64,000 nt of DNA from Hyalella azteca (lineage: Eukaryota > Arthropoda > Malacostraca > Amphipoda > Hyalellidae), in contig NW_025941525.1 of the NCBI RefSeq assembly GCF_000764305.2, positions 248,001 to 312,000 on the forward strand, in the 5' to 3' direction. The notes below the pieces were generated by a model that saw nothing but the letters and a program-made list of their open reading frames with translations, searched no databases and was not told the DNA's origin. Each line of letters begins with the position of its first letter. Position 1 is the first letter of the stretch. A program made the translations under genes and the position numbers. Shown one piece after another: positions 36,511 to 49,300 of this stretch.

Positions 36511-39500
36511 AATCTAAATGGTGCGTAAAATATTGCTTTTTGATGAGCTCATTACTATATGCACGGTACATTTGTAAACAATGAAGCTACTCGCAACGTT
36601 GTTAAAGCAACAGGGCAATCCCTCTTTAAGATGTTTAATTATCTATATCGATCGGCGATAAATATTTCGCGAGTGTGACCGAAAATGGTGGCATTTGTGT
36701 CTATGGTCTGATAAAAGAGGTTCGTCAACATCTGTCGTTATCTGCTACTTTGTGGAGCTGACTTAATTGGCCACAATAAAATCATAGTGTCGCTGTTACT
36801 TGATACGCCTGGTAACCCTTCAAGAATAAATATTTCTGATACCAAATTAAACTACAACCCCTGTTGGCCAGCTACAATAATGATATATTACCGTGATCCA
36901 TATGATTAATTGACAGACAATATATTGCACAACAGCCACCCAAGCAGCACAGGTTAACCAGCTATTTTTTCACAAATCTTAAACGGAAAAAATCTTTCAT
37001 GCTTCAAAACACTTCAGCGTCTTGGAAAGAGACGTAATTACAATTTAATACTTGTTGAAATATTTGCGATTATCGTATGCAAACGACTGCAAGTTATCGC
37101 GAGATTGCTCTTCATGCGTGGCACTGAGACGCAGATGACGGTACTTTGAATGGTATCGTGGAGTGCGATCGCGTCTCCAAGCCCTTCAAAGGGTCGTTGC
37201 TCGACGTAAATAAAGATGTGTGGTCGAGTAGCTCACTTCATTTGTGTGCTGAGGTCGTAAAGTTGAGCAGCGAAGTCTTATCATCGCCTAATGACCTGAC
37301 AGTAAAGCTTGAAGCCATCATTTCGCAAAGGAATTACTGCACTCGTGTACTGAAGCTTGACAAAAAAATTTCAGCTCCGCCAGATCGTGCGTGTTGAAGA
37401 GACAAATGGGTTAATATGATATAAGCAAATATTGCACATCATTTATATACGTTTAATATCAATTATACTCCCTTCTCAAAGATAAGCAAATCGTGTTAAG
37501 GCCTTGCTCCGTTACATTCTTGTTGAAAAAAAAATACAAATTGTGCTCCATTTAACAATCGGAATACTTTTACTGATATTTTATTTATTCTTGTCTATTC
37601 TGGGCATAGTGTCTTCAATGCTATATACTCGTACGTCTTAAAATTTAATTTGTTCTCAATAGAATTACATAAAAATCCAACGCCTAAGTAGCCAAGAAAT
37701 ATCGAGAATTCATGGAAATTGAAATTATTCCAAATTTCATATCCAATAAAAATGAAGCTATAGTAATCAAGCACGTTTACATATCTCTACATAGATCTCC
37801 TATTAAATATATCGGTGATCTGGAGATGAAGTTGAGGGCTTGGGATGTATTCGGATAGACGAAGGTAGTTCTCGGTGTTTTCAAGCTTCAATTGTTCAAG
37901 TTCATGGCAAGCAATTTTAATTTGCCTCTCAATCAGTTGGAATCTGTATCTCACAGTTATTAATTCCTCTCTCGCTGTCGGGTCAGCGAGAGAGGTATTG
38001 GTAAAACTTACTATTTATTGAAGTTCTAAATTTTAATTTTATTGTTATTTCATTTTATTAAGATGAAGATATAGAGCACAATTAAAATTGTATGGTTGTG
38101 AAAAGTTCCGAGGTACAAGGGCAATGTTGTTAGAGGATGCAATCACGGCACCAAAATATATCGGGCACATTTGATAAATAAATGATAGGAAAATAAAGGA
38201 AAGCGGCCATTGGCGCCATTCATTTACGTGTGATCGCGTGGTAAAATTAGCACCATTAAGAAGATTGAATGAAACTGAATAAATGAACAAAATAATAATT
38301 TAAATAACCCATCAATGAATACAATAACCAAAAATAAAATAAAAACATGAGCTTTCTTTAGGCAGACTATCTATTAGAAATGATGATCTATTCAAGTCCT
38401 CATTTCGGACCCTTTCTGCACATGCTGTAGCTGCGCTATACGTCTGTCTTTTGTTTGTCCAGGTTCACGCTGGCGACGAGTAGGATGCGTTGCATTCGAC
38501 CTGTCTCTTTTTAATGATCAGCGTTGAGGGCGACTGCAATCTCGTGTCGCGTGAATTTTGGAACATTATTTAGTAATTTTATCGATCCTATGGTTGTTAG
38601 ATTACCGTAGCAGTGACCTTCCTTTTCCTCTTTGAGTGGCGGGTAAGCCTTGAGAGCAAATGATGTCTGTACGAAATGTCGATACTTTTTGCTTGGATTT
38701 GTATTAGATAGTTTGGCACAATTTCCACCGTGTTGAAATGCATAGGATAATTGCTGATGTACACCCCGTAATTTTCTCATTTTTGTGGCAGAGCGTAGGT
38801 TGACAAGAACATTATGCTACTTCGTGTATTTAATGCTTGTTCCAAGTGGACGTGGGCACCAGACTTACCTTCTCTCTTATGGTTACGAGAACTTCCAATG
38901 AGACACCTTGAATTTCCAATGCACTGGAGGAAGTGAAGAGCCCAAGCTTTATACGAGTGAAAACCGATACTTCATGTAGTAAAGTGGTTCACGCTGGCCG
39001 GGAAATACACCTGGAGACCAATGCTTCTACTGCGAAGTTAGGCGTTCATCGCGCTTCTGGTAGTTTGTTCGTGCATTTTCGCATTGTGTTTCATTGGTGT
39101 ATGACAAGTGGATTAGGGTTAGTGTTTCTTGCAGATTTTAACAAGGTCTCATTATTGTATACTGTACTCTTACCTTGATATAATGCGCATTGGTTTTTGG
39201 AGTCTCCGAGTAAACCTTTGTACCCCTAGATTCGTGGAAGTTTTTATTATCACTATCGCGTCAAAAATTGACGGATAGCCTAAATATGTTGGAAGCTCTC
39301 CCACAACAATGCAAAACGAAAACACAAATTTAGAACCAACGAAATAAATAAACTAATAAACGAAAAAATATGCATGGCACCTTTGACATAGCAATCAGGC
39401 ATAATACCACCGAGAATATTCACTAAAACATCAATAAAAACATCACTCAAACAACAGGGCACAGACAACACTAAAGTAACCATAAGTAAAAGAACAACGT

Positions 39501-39841
39501 ACGTACCTCTGTGATGGAATCGCAAAACAGAATGACTATAAAAATTACGGATTCATACTATGGTAATGTCAGGGGTGACTAAAAATCTAAATAAGAAATA
39601 CTAATCTGATATTTACAAGGACAATATATCTTCTTACATCACCAAATGGGCCCCGACAATGTTGGCGTACAAAAACACATCGTTGGTGCACCATGAATCC
39701 AAAGTAGTTAGCTAATAATAATATTTAATATGGAGTAAAAATTTCATGAATTCCTGCGCATTTCCTTACAATTGCGGCGCTATTGCCGAGCTTTACTGAT
39801 GGTGCATTGATTTTCATTATACGACACTTCATGCTATACCT
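36511..39841. other. Unique DNA, no gene recognised
   Basis: The frame at 37146-37397 (plus) lies in a G+C-richer patch but has no motif I know. That at 39280-39525 (minus) is hydrophobic, with a signal-like stretch, but has no acceptor or homology that I can name. The rest shows no repeat apart from the hairpin at 37966-37995. Confidence 0.5.
37966..37995. repeat. Perfect 12-bp hairpin, 6-nt loop
   Basis: cctctctcgctg (37966-37977) is followed after tcgggt by its exact inverse cagcgagagagg (37984-37995). A 12-bp G+C-rich stem with so short a loop is unlikely by chance in 64 kb. There is no T run after it, and no gene to terminate, so its role is unknown. Confidence 0.9.
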
Positions 39842-39937
39842 GGAATATAAGAAAAAATTATATAATGAATATAAGAAATAATTAAGTAAGGAATATAAGA
39901 AAAAATTATATAAGGAATATAAGAAATAATTATTATC
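39842..39937. repeat. 24-bp tandem array, four units with alternating types
   Basis: Units start at 39842, 39866, 39890 and 39914, each based on ggaatataagaaa. Units 1 and 3 are identical (aaaaaattatataa ending), while units 2 and 4 share a gaatataagaaataatta core. This indicates that a 48-bp dimer was duplicated. Confidence 0.93.
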
Positions 39938-42414
39938 CCTGTTAATGTCATTCTCTTACTAGCTCTTCTTCTTTTATTGCTAAATTCAATCAATCTGAGA
40001 GTAAATGTCTAATATTTTTACCAAATCAGTACGTAGTTTTTTCATTTAAAATAAACTCTAATAAATTTCCTACTCCAAAAACTATTACGAATAAACAAAT
40101 TATGAATATTCTGAACTGAAATAGTAAGCCATAGCAGCTTCTTGTCGTTTCACTCTTCACGTGTGACAAAGGAGCTCCTCAATCATCCGCGACATGACTT
40201 TCGGATGGCTTCGTTATAAACAAATTTTCGCGCATAAAGAAAATATTCTTTTTTTGGAATAAAACCATACGTTCGAATAAATAACATAAATATATAACAT
40301 CAATAGTTTAGCCCATCGTATAAAAATTTTATGTTAGACAAATATTATTCTGATTCTAACTTATTTCTGAGAGGACAGCTATTGGCCGTGGTGTTGATTG
40401 ACGCGCCGTCGTTTGCTCGGCCTCCTGTGGAGCTGATGCAAAACAGGATTATTAAGGCACACCTCTCTACTGATACCAGTTATATGAAAATAATTTCAAA
40501 GCCTCTGGGCATCTAGGCAGTAGTAAATACTTGCATGTATTCTAAAGTTGCTGCCGAACTTCAGTTAATTATTCAGCCATGCCTCGATATTAATCCAGTA
40601 TTTCTGTAAGTAGAACCCAGGCGTCTGAGCGTTCTTGAAATACTAGCATATTGGATGGAATTGCACGGCAATATCTGGAGATCGAGAACACGATACAAGT
40701 GATTGCGCGGCGTCAACTTCCCTCACTATTTAAATGATGAAATACCTGTCGATAAATTGTCAGTGTTTTGTTGCTAATTGACGCGTCTCCAGTTGAGAAT
40801 GAAACTGAATTCTGTTAGAATTTAAAATTTAAATAAATTCAATTCTTATTACATTTTTCTAGCATCATATTAGCAAATATTTTTAAAACTACTTTCTATG
40901 ATAGCGAGAATCAGTAGTTGTTGTATCTCTTCCAAATGCTTCTCACATTGTTTTATTATTGGTCGGTATCAAGCTAATGTGTAACGTGCCCTCGTGGTTC
41001 AATTGAACCAGACACTGTTTTGGCAAGCGGCACAACGCGTTACATATATATAGACTTAATTCAATATATCATTGAAACTTCTATCTAAGGAAAAGGGTAC
41101 CAAGCAGGAATAGAATGCACGTGAATTGTTTCATGAACAAACCTCAAATGAAGACAAAAATTACATGACGAATAATTCAGTAAATAATTATGTATGACTT
41201 GGTAGTTCAAACTCGCGAAATGAAATACAATGGTTCGGCTCGCTCAACCATTAGAGTTGCCGGCGCTTGGTTGTGATGAAATCACAACCTGGTAAGGTGG
41301 CAGGCACCACAAAAATTCAATATTTCTTAAGTATGCGACATATAAGTTATCGGGGGAGCGCACTACTGGAGGCCGACACGTTGAGACTCGGTTTGATCCA
41401 GCGCCTGCCACGCAGTTAGAGACTCCGGTGACGCTTGTCGCAGATGACGAATTAACAATTTACTATATGACTATGTCCGGGCAGAGAACAGGCCGGGAGT
41501 AGGTCCATAATCGATGCGGGTTCTTTCAGCCCGCCACACGGTTGACGCATCAGCGAAAGGTAATACATCGAAAACAAAACATATTAGACAGTCTACTAGC
41601 TTGGAAAATTTATTTCAGCTTCGTTTCATTTCAGATTCGAGTAACGCGTTGAAAGAAAAAAGCGCGATCGACGTTCTGCAGTGAGTCGGGCCTCTACAAC
41701 GCCACGATTATCGCTACTTAGAATGTTAATAATAATAATATTTCGATCAACTTAATGCCTACAATCACCTTAGTGGCTTTCAAGAATTTCGCACTTGGCT
41801 TGGTACCGGTTGCCGAACTTGAGCTTCCTCTCGTCAGGCTCCGTCCACTGCATTAAGTTGCTTTGTCATATCTCGAAACTTCGATGAAGTTGAACTTCTT
41901 GTTCATTTCCTGGATCTAAGTTCCGTGTCTCGACGTGAACTTCAGAGATGATGCATGCAAGTCAGCGCAGCTTGCTTAAGTTGAACAGCTAACAGGATTT
42001 CTCATTACAAGCAACTTAGCTGTCACTGCTTGGGGTAACTCCTCCATTATCTTAATTACGATTGCATGTGCCGTGTTTCATCATAAACACCAAATTTCAA
42101 CTAAGTTTCAGGTAACGAGAATACAATTTCACAAAATTATATGTTATAAAATGATTATAAAAATGATTTTAAGAAAAATGTGAATGCTATAATTACAAGT
42201 TATGATGAACAGTTATTTTTTAAACGATATTCAGAATGTTTGCAATCAAGTTCAAATTGATTTATTATTGATTTATTATCAAAGTTCATTCAAAGACTCT
42301 GGCAAATCAATGCACCTGCTGAATTCGCATAAGCTTGTTTTGTACTCCACCGCCAGCTCAATCTGTAGGAATGGAATTCCAATGAGTTCAAACTTGCGCA
42401 GAGGTGATCGCGTT
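39938..42414. other. Unique DNA, no gene recognised
   Basis: There is a 16-bp perfect palindrome tggttcaattgaacca (40995-41010), and a 9-bp stem with a GAA loop at 41269-41289. The stretch 41345-41420 is G+C-richer, with a weak resemblance to Pol III A and B boxes that does not hold up. A trinucleotide aat run lies near 41729. No exon or mobile element can be supported. Confidence 0.5.
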
Positions 42415-42566
42415 GTGATGGCGCAGCTGTGATGCATTGTCTCAGCTGTGATGGCGCAGCTGTGATGCATTGTCTCAGCTGTGATGGCGCAGCTGTGATG
42501 TATTGTCTCAGCTGTGATGGCGCAGCTGTGATGCATTGTCTCAGCTGTGATGGCGCCGCTGTGATG
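42415..42566. repeat. 33-bp minisatellite with eight CAGCTG boxes
   Basis: Four full units (42415, 42448, 42481, 42514) and a partial fifth (42547-42566) of gtgatggcgcagctgtgatg + cattgtctcagct are nearly identical. Each unit has two CAGCTG E-box palindromes, giving eight in ~130 bp; the partial unit has lost its own (gccgctg). Because 33 is divisible by three, the minus-strand frame 42279-42584 stays open across it (HHSCAITAET repeats), but no other sign of coding is seen. Confidence 0.95.
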
Positions 42567-42879
42567 TCCAGAAAGGAAAGTCAATAATCGTTCGATTAGC
42601 GATCACATGTTAATTTTTCTCAGCTAGCACATGGAGAATATCAAGCTGGTAAATTTTCGAGGCTGACGCGCCTCAAAGCAGTCCCCGTTAGAGCAAAAAT
42701 TATTAGCAAGAAATTGCCTACTTACAACAAGTGCCTAAAGTCCCACTTAATACCACTCAAACTATTTTATTCATAATTCTATTTTCACCACGACCGTTTT
42801 ATAGAAATAATTGTGATTGTTAAATCGTAAGCTGAATTTAATTTTAAACCAGGTTGTTCATATAAAATCCATCCGGTAC
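42567..42879. other. Unique DNA, nothing recognised
   Basis: Short unique stretch between the 33-bp array and the next G+C-rich block. No feature was seen. Confidence 0.6.
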
Positions 42880-43120
42880 TTTGGCAAGCCCATTTTACCT
42901 GAGTGTCAACGGCCAAAATGGTCAAAGTTGTGGCGGCTTCTATGGTCAAATGTGCCCTTAAAATGCACGTCATGTGAGCCGACCATTCTCCTGACCACCT
43001 GCCATAACCATCGTCAGTCACGACAAATGGCGGCCATCGCTGCTGGTCACATGGCAAAGCACCGCGGCTTCATTTTCTAAAAAGCTTTTCCCTGCCGCCG
43101 TTGACCATCCCGAGCTCGGA
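42880..43120. promoter_or_regulatory. G+C-rich block with repeated GGTCA and GCCAT motifs
   Basis: By my count 93 of 180 bases in 42901-43080 are G or C. The block has atggtcaaag, atggtcaaatg, ctgacc, ctggtca and ttgaccatc, five GGTCA/TGACC half-sites of the nuclear-receptor class. It also has aaatggcggccatcgc (43025-43040), a good match to the YY1/Pleiohomeotic core (ATGGC/GCCAT). The overlapping frames on both strands (42785-43057, 42817-43080) have no known motif. A regulatory element is the simplest reading; this is inference. Confidence 0.28.
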
Positions 43121-44329
43121 TTTTTCCCGATGCATAGCAGGTCTTCAAAGCGCATCCAGTTTGTAAATGGCGCTCCAAAGCTTTGAAAATATTTTGGCAG
43201 CATTGAGTTATTAGCCATTAGTTTCCGGTAGAATTCGAGAGCCTAAAACGAGCATCCGACTTGGAAATAAGACTCGGAATAACTTCCAGCTCGTGAATGG
43301 CATTCAGAATCCTCTGGGACAATTGAGGGACCATTAATTATAATTCTAAATTTAATGATTGAAAGCTCGTATATGTGTATAGAAAAGTTAAAACAACATC
43401 CTTTTCGTTGCTGGCGCAATTTTGAGCGTGATATTCCCAAAAAAAATTGTTATCATTCGGCCCTCGAACTGAACCTCAAACCTGAATAAATGTATTTCTA
43501 TAATCAATTTTTAATTTTTGGATATAATATTATAGACGCATGGCTTCCTTCATTGGTTTCTTCGAAACTATTCATACTGTGATTTTTTTAGGTAACATCG
43601 ACAATGTTCTGGAATCGTGTTCCATGTTTTCATAGTAAAAAAGTATATAATAATAAAAAATTTCACGAAAAAAGGCAAAAAATTTAGACACACCAAAAAA
43701 AGTTACCATGTATTAAAAATACCTTATTTCCGTTCAAACCGCGAATAATGTGCTAATATTGGCGTAAAGCCTCATTCTACATCTTAATCAAAGCGAAGCA
43801 TTGGAATTATTAGCGATATCGCCTTATTAAAGTCGTGCAATTACAAATCAAATAGCAACTGGACTGTAGGTACAAAATAAGCTAAGGACGTTGAATGAAA
43901 ATATTTGATAATTTTATAAGCTGGTACATGACGAGTCATAGGAAGAAGCTGAGCGACATTATTACGTAGATAGTCGATATGTGAAAAGATCCAAATTGAA
44001 ATTAAAATTGCTAGAGTGTTCAAAATTTTTTCGATAATACCTTAGAATACTGTAGATAGGTATTGTAGCCCAGGCTTTGTATACACGCATAAAGCCGGAA
44101 AATATCGGCTTATTATTTTAACAATTTAGCCACATATAAGAAGGGATTGCTGACCTGCCGTAACCTACTCTACGTAAACTTCATATTAAGCTGTTCAAAT
44201 TTGCTGTGGTACATGTTTAACCATGCGCTAATATTTTTAAAGTTAAAATACTAAAAAACCCAAATATTGCTCTTCATACAAGTTTTGATGAGATTTATGG
44301 CTTTGATTTTATACGTTTCAACTCTGGAT
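43121..44329. other. Unique DNA, nothing recognised
   Basis: No repeat, RNA gene or exon could be supported. The frames at 43018-43218 and 43243-43440 (minus) are unremarkable. Confidence 0.55.
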
Positions 44330-44520
44330 AAATTACCGGACGATTGCAGTTCGTGTTCCGCGTGTTCGATCTCAGTAAAAATATTTTTGCATGGCGCCCA
44401 GAGCCGTATGAATATTCAACGGTTTTAAATACCATACGTTTGCATGAGGCGATTTTTGTGGACCAAAAGCGTCGTGTCATGGGCCCATGTCCCAGGGTCC
44501 GGCTTTAACTTTGCATTCTC
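44330..44520. promoter_or_regulatory. Block with three same-strand TTTGCAT motifs
   Basis: TTTGCAT, a POU/octamer half-site, occurs on the plus strand at 44386-44392, 44439-44445 and 44510-44516 within a G+C-richer unique block. The block also has a 12-bp palindrome CATGGGCCCATG (44478-44489). Three such 7-mers in 131 bp is more than expected by chance at this composition. An enhancer is possible; no gene is adjacent. Confidence 0.25.
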
Positions 44521-46049
44521 CTCGTATATTATTGTTTAAATATCTTTCATACGATTTAAAAATGTAAATACAAAGAATTGACGGCAAAGGTATAAACGTA
44601 TAAATCTCTTTTTATTGACATACGTTTATCGAAAAATATTCCTGATAGACGGAAGAACAAATGATCAATTTCAATGAAAATTCAATGAGAACATAAAGGG
44701 TCAAAACAATTTGACCAAGTTATTCATAATAAACATTATTCATTAATTGAAAATCACGGCGGATTAACTGCATTCTATGCGAAACGACTGAGAAAAAATT
44801 AATAAGTTAAGTATTACAATATAGTTTTAAGACAATAATTGCATACTTTTTATCGAAAGTAAATCATGTTTTTGATATTATATAAATTATAAGCGACAGA
44901 AGATCGTTGATCGCGCCAACGCCTCTATAATCAGGCCTAAAATGAAAGTACCTCATCGATCATCAATCAAAAGCTTCCGGAATCTAGATCGAAGGTAATG
45001 TACAAATAAATAAAATAAATAAAATAGAACCACTAAGCCGAATTATAATCTATTACCAAGGAAAAAATTTAAAACTTATAAACTTCAGAAGCCGTAAATG
45101 CTGGTGTCATAAACTTTTATATTAAAGTTAAACATCGAACTTTGTAAGCTACTCCGAAAGTAATAAATGAGTGATTTTATCGGATAACCTCGATAACAAG
45201 ACTCGAAGTTTAAATCGAATATTGCTGGAATGGCGAATCAAGTTTTTTGTAGCCCTTTAATTTGCAACTCCGGGACAAATTTTACAGTTTCATGAATTTC
45301 AATAGAACGAAAAATCTTCTGATATCTTACAATATTTTATTTTACGTGCTTACTTCCTCAATAAAAATTTTCTGATATTAAAAATTAAATACATGTCTTG
45401 GCCTTTATATAGACGCATAGTAAAGGGAAATTTCTCTTCGCAACTCTTCACTTATAATACCAATAAATAAAGGGGCTATGAATCTCTCACGCTAACATGA
45501 CTACGGTTTGATGCGGAGTGAAAATATTGTACAAAATTTCCTCCAAAAATCGAATACTATATATGGCGCATTTTCCCGGATGCCTTGCGTACGAAACTTC
45601 AGTATACCTGCCAATCTTGATCACATCAGACCTAGGAAATAACTGAAGCCGAACAACGGCAAGGTCAATTCCGTTCCTATCGTTGTCTGGACTTGATACG
45701 AGACATGGTCTCATGTCGCTAGCTAAAAATACTGATCGAGTTCTCAAAAACACCAAAATTGTTTGTTTATAGTTATTTATTTATTTATAATTTAAACTTT
45801 AAAATGTAATTTTGATTTAGAATATTAATTATTTGAATTTACAGAGAATGAATTTAGGTGTCGGAGTCATTACATAGTCGAATGATGAATTGATATAATC
45901 AAATACAATAAATTTCTTCCTAAAAGTGAGTTCTCTAATTTATTATTCTATCGTTTTTGCGCGTTATAGTTCATAGATTAACATAAACACCACAAAATGC
46001 CCAGCATAAGCTAACTCCGAATTTAATATTAGAATTTACTTAACTAAGG
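44521..46049. other. Unique A+T-rich DNA, no gene recognised
   Basis: Contains a short taaa/taaaa microsatellite at 45005-45027. The minus-strand frame 45487-45756 (89 codons) is moderately protein-like but matches no family that I can name, and I see no splice sites that support it. Confidence 0.5.
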
Positions 46050-46300
46050 GCGCAACTGCACAACAGCCCTGGCGCTGCATAACCTGCCTTTCCGCCAACG
46101 CACATCATCATCGTGGGGCCTTTCCCGATAACGTTGATAAAATGTCAGGCTTTGTTTGAAGAAGGCCCTGAATAAATCATGTGACGGTCTGGGGGCAATT
46201 TATTAGAGCCTATCACAAACACCAAAGAGTTTTTACTCGGCTAACCTCATAGCTTCATTGTTTGCTGCCCGTAATGGGCAGGGGCTGGCCCTCGAAATGC
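46050..46300. promoter_or_regulatory. G+C-rich block with Hox/Exd-like site
   Basis: The block contains ATAAATCATGTGACGG (46172-46187): ATAAATCA is the inverse of TGATTTAT, the Exd/Pbx-Hox composite site, and TGACGG is close to the Meis/Hth core TGACAG. Further homeodomain-type sites (caatttattag at 46197-46207) and gcccgtaatgggc (46267-46279) follow. Site composition is as in homeotic-type enhancers, but this is inferred from motifs only. Confidence 0.25.
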
Positions 46301-49300
46301 GATGTTCGGACAAAATATGTAGAGGGCATTTTTATACTGAGGCAACCGGAGACTTTTTACGAATGTCGAAACGAGGCTTTTTAAGGTGTTATGCAACTAA
46401 GTTAGGAGTTGGGATTGTTGAATTTTGACAGCCACTCTGCTAAATATCATGATAACTAGCCATGACGAAAAATTTTGACGTATTTCGAGCTCAGAGATCT
46501 CAGTATAAATTATTGTCGACAATGTCTCAACATATAAGCCTCATGAATCTACACATTTCCCTAATTGGTAACAAAATTATCAAATCAACTCTCAAATGAG
46601 TATTAAATACTTAGACAAGATAATAATATTTTTAAGTCAAATATGGTAAAAAATCGTCATCATTCAATAAAATAATCTACTGTTGTGCAATGGAAAGTAA
46701 TGGGCTTAATCGGGGGCGATTTCTCATGTAGGGCTAATTGGGATTTAATCGGTTTCAGTACTCAGCAAATTTAATTAGTTGATATTATATTTTAAGGCAA
46801 TAATATCGTTTTTCTATCTCTAGTCCCCTACTTACTATTAATTCTAATTTAATAAGGCCGCGACAAAAAATTTTCAACGTTTCCACCCCTCCTACTTCAC
46901 AACGACCTAAGAAGCTCCGTGTACTTAATCTTCGCACCGCACCTTTACCGTAAAACTTCGAAGCCTTAACTATACTCACGTCTTTTGAAGCAAGTTGTCG
47001 ACTCAAGAGTTATTTTTCCATGCTTCGTACCTGAAGACAAAAATGTGTGCTAAAGCTCAAATGCCTGTCAGGTTTTCTTAAACTCTTTGAGGTCCAAACT
47101 TACGTCAGGAAAGTTGTATTCACTAAATCGATGCATTTCTAAACTATAAAGAATGAACTCACTTCATATTTTTAAAATATTCATCTCAAAAACCAAATGA
47201 TAAGATCCATTTTGGGTATGACAAACCTCCGTGTATGGTATTTTACTAGACCCGACTGCCTTGAAAAATTTAGAATTTCTTGTTTACGTTTGCACAATTT
47301 TATATGTTATTCAAATTCAAATTTTTCAGGATAAAACCCTTCCATTTTTCTCAGTTTTATGTGCAACTTTTCGATCTTGCATTTAGGTCACGATGGTATT
47401 CAGAATCTGAGGGCTGAAGTTGTGAGACGCCTGGAAGCTCGTAAGGCTTTATGAGACGAGCAAGAGGTTGTGCTCTGAGGCCGCGGCTTCGCATTAGCCG
47501 TCTTGATGGCCCACTGATCACCTGAATCATATTAGACTAAATCATGCCATGGCGAGTACGCCTACAATTTTCTAAAAGATAAAAATTCACGAGTGTTGGT
47601 TAATGGTAGCCGTAAAATAACATATGCTACGGCTACCATACATGTGGAGCCGTCTGCGATCATATACACGTAAAAAAATTTTGGTAGATCAATTATTCAA
47701 TGGCGAGTTACGGAAAAAATCTTATTTGTGATATTTTGCGTTGCTAGTTAGTATTTAGTCTGGTGCCTATTACATTGATAAGGTTTGAATGTTCTGAATG
47801 ACGTCTGCGAGCTTCAAATGAAAAATCACAAATTCGCAAAATCCGTGAGTGGTAAAAATAATCCGAATAATAAATTTTCTCGGATCTTTTGTAATTTTTT
47901 GACAAGTAGAAGTATGGATAGTCCGTTTACAGGTTCAGCAACACTTAATGTAACCAGAAATGTATTTCCTTGATAACAATGCTAACTCCTGTTGTTGAGA
48001 ATTCAAACAACAGAATATAATATCATGATTTTATGAGCATTGTCAGGAAAAGTACCAAAGAAATCATACTATAGCTGCATGAGTGTTCACGGTCCATAAA
48101 GGCTTCAGTCAAAGAAAAGCCCATTTTGCTAACCCGTTACTCCCGCTCTGCGCGGTCGTAAACCTCCGAGCTCATGTGTCAAGATGAAGAAAACTGCTTC
48201 ACCTCGAACCTCAGCAGCACATATTGTACGTTGCTTTCACATGGAGAAAGCGCTTGTGAAACTTTTACACTGTGTTCTGTTGCATAATGTTTAACCAAAC
48301 TGGCTTTCGCTAGGAATATTACGAATGAAATTGAATTTTTGTGATGTCAGGGTATAGTAATAATTAAAAATAATCTTTGATACTCCTGTTTGAGTTGACA
48401 ATAATTATATTTATGTTTTGAGATATTCGGAAAATTTGCAGTTTTTTTAATATTTATATACAAGGGAGAGGCTGCAACTAAAAATAAAATAAATGAATTT
48501 AAAATGCTTTTATGGAATTCCTTCGGCTCGCTAAACAAGTTAAAGTTAAATTTATTAGAAAAAAAAATAGAAAAAATGTAGCTGTGAAACTAATTTTAGT
48601 GCATCCATTTCTACGAGATGAAGTTGTTTGAAACTGTGTGCAGTGTAGGCGGAAAATATTAGGTTCAGGAGAAAAACTCACATTGACTGCAGAAAAACTC
48701 GCAGGTTTTCTATCAAGACAAAGAATTCCAGTACCGGTAGCTCCTGCGAAGCAGGAGCTCCTTCATTTTCTTCTTTATATCAGATCAACGTTTACTGCTA
48801 TTTTACCGGATTGATCTTTGCTGTTTTATTCCCTATAGTTCCCTAAGTCCTGTTACAATGAGTAAGCATACATATGTATATGTGCAATACAATTTTATTT
48901 CCGTCGAATGTATAGTAGACCTTTAAATTTCCTGATAATACGAAGTTTGAGTACCTGCGATTTTCAATTGTAAATTCATTTGATTTCTTGTGTGTACCTC
49001 GTCTTGAAAAATAAATATTCGACCACCAGCGAAACTTCAATTTATTCCCCAAAACTCATATATTTTATAGGCTCATTTAATTTTAAGCGCTCGATTTTAA
49101 TACGGGATCGTCGTAGTTCTCGCTTTCTCTGGATTAGAGCGAGTAACTTTGGCCATTTCGTATATTACTGAAGGCTGACGAGAGGCTGAAGCGATGCAAG
49201 TGCTTCTTGATGCCCATCGCGTTCGCTTCCAATCGAAAATCATGAAATTTTATGCCCTCTATAAGATTTCAATGCTCATCATCCTATTGAGTTTTTATTG

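Noticed and set aside
39280..39525. Hydrophobic minus-strand frame with a signal-like stretch
   Set aside because: It starts without ATG at its 5' end, has no recognisable domain, and T-rich DNA readily encodes Leu/Phe/Ile/Val-rich peptides.
40995..41010. 16-bp perfect palindrome tggttcaattgaacca
   Set aside because: About one such palindrome is expected by chance in a window of this length.
41345..41420. Possible tRNA-derived SINE head
   Set aside because: gagcgcactactgg and ggtttgatcc are only loosely like Pol III A and B boxes. No tRNA fold, no tail and no target duplication could be found.
42415..42566. CRISPR-like direct repeats
   Set aside because: The 33-bp units (and the 48-bp ones at 50666) abut with no unique spacers, and the DNA is eukaryotic in character. 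They are minisatellites.
33769..46262. 13-mer tagcttcattgtt at 33769-33781 and 46250-46262
   Set aside because: Shared 13-mers are expected many times by chance among 64 kb of A+T-rich DNA, so it is not evidence of a common element.
48739..48759. 9-bp stems with a GAA loop (also at 41269-41289)
   Set aside because: Stems of this length with short loops are expected several times by chance in 64 kb. The shared GAA loop is probably coincidence.
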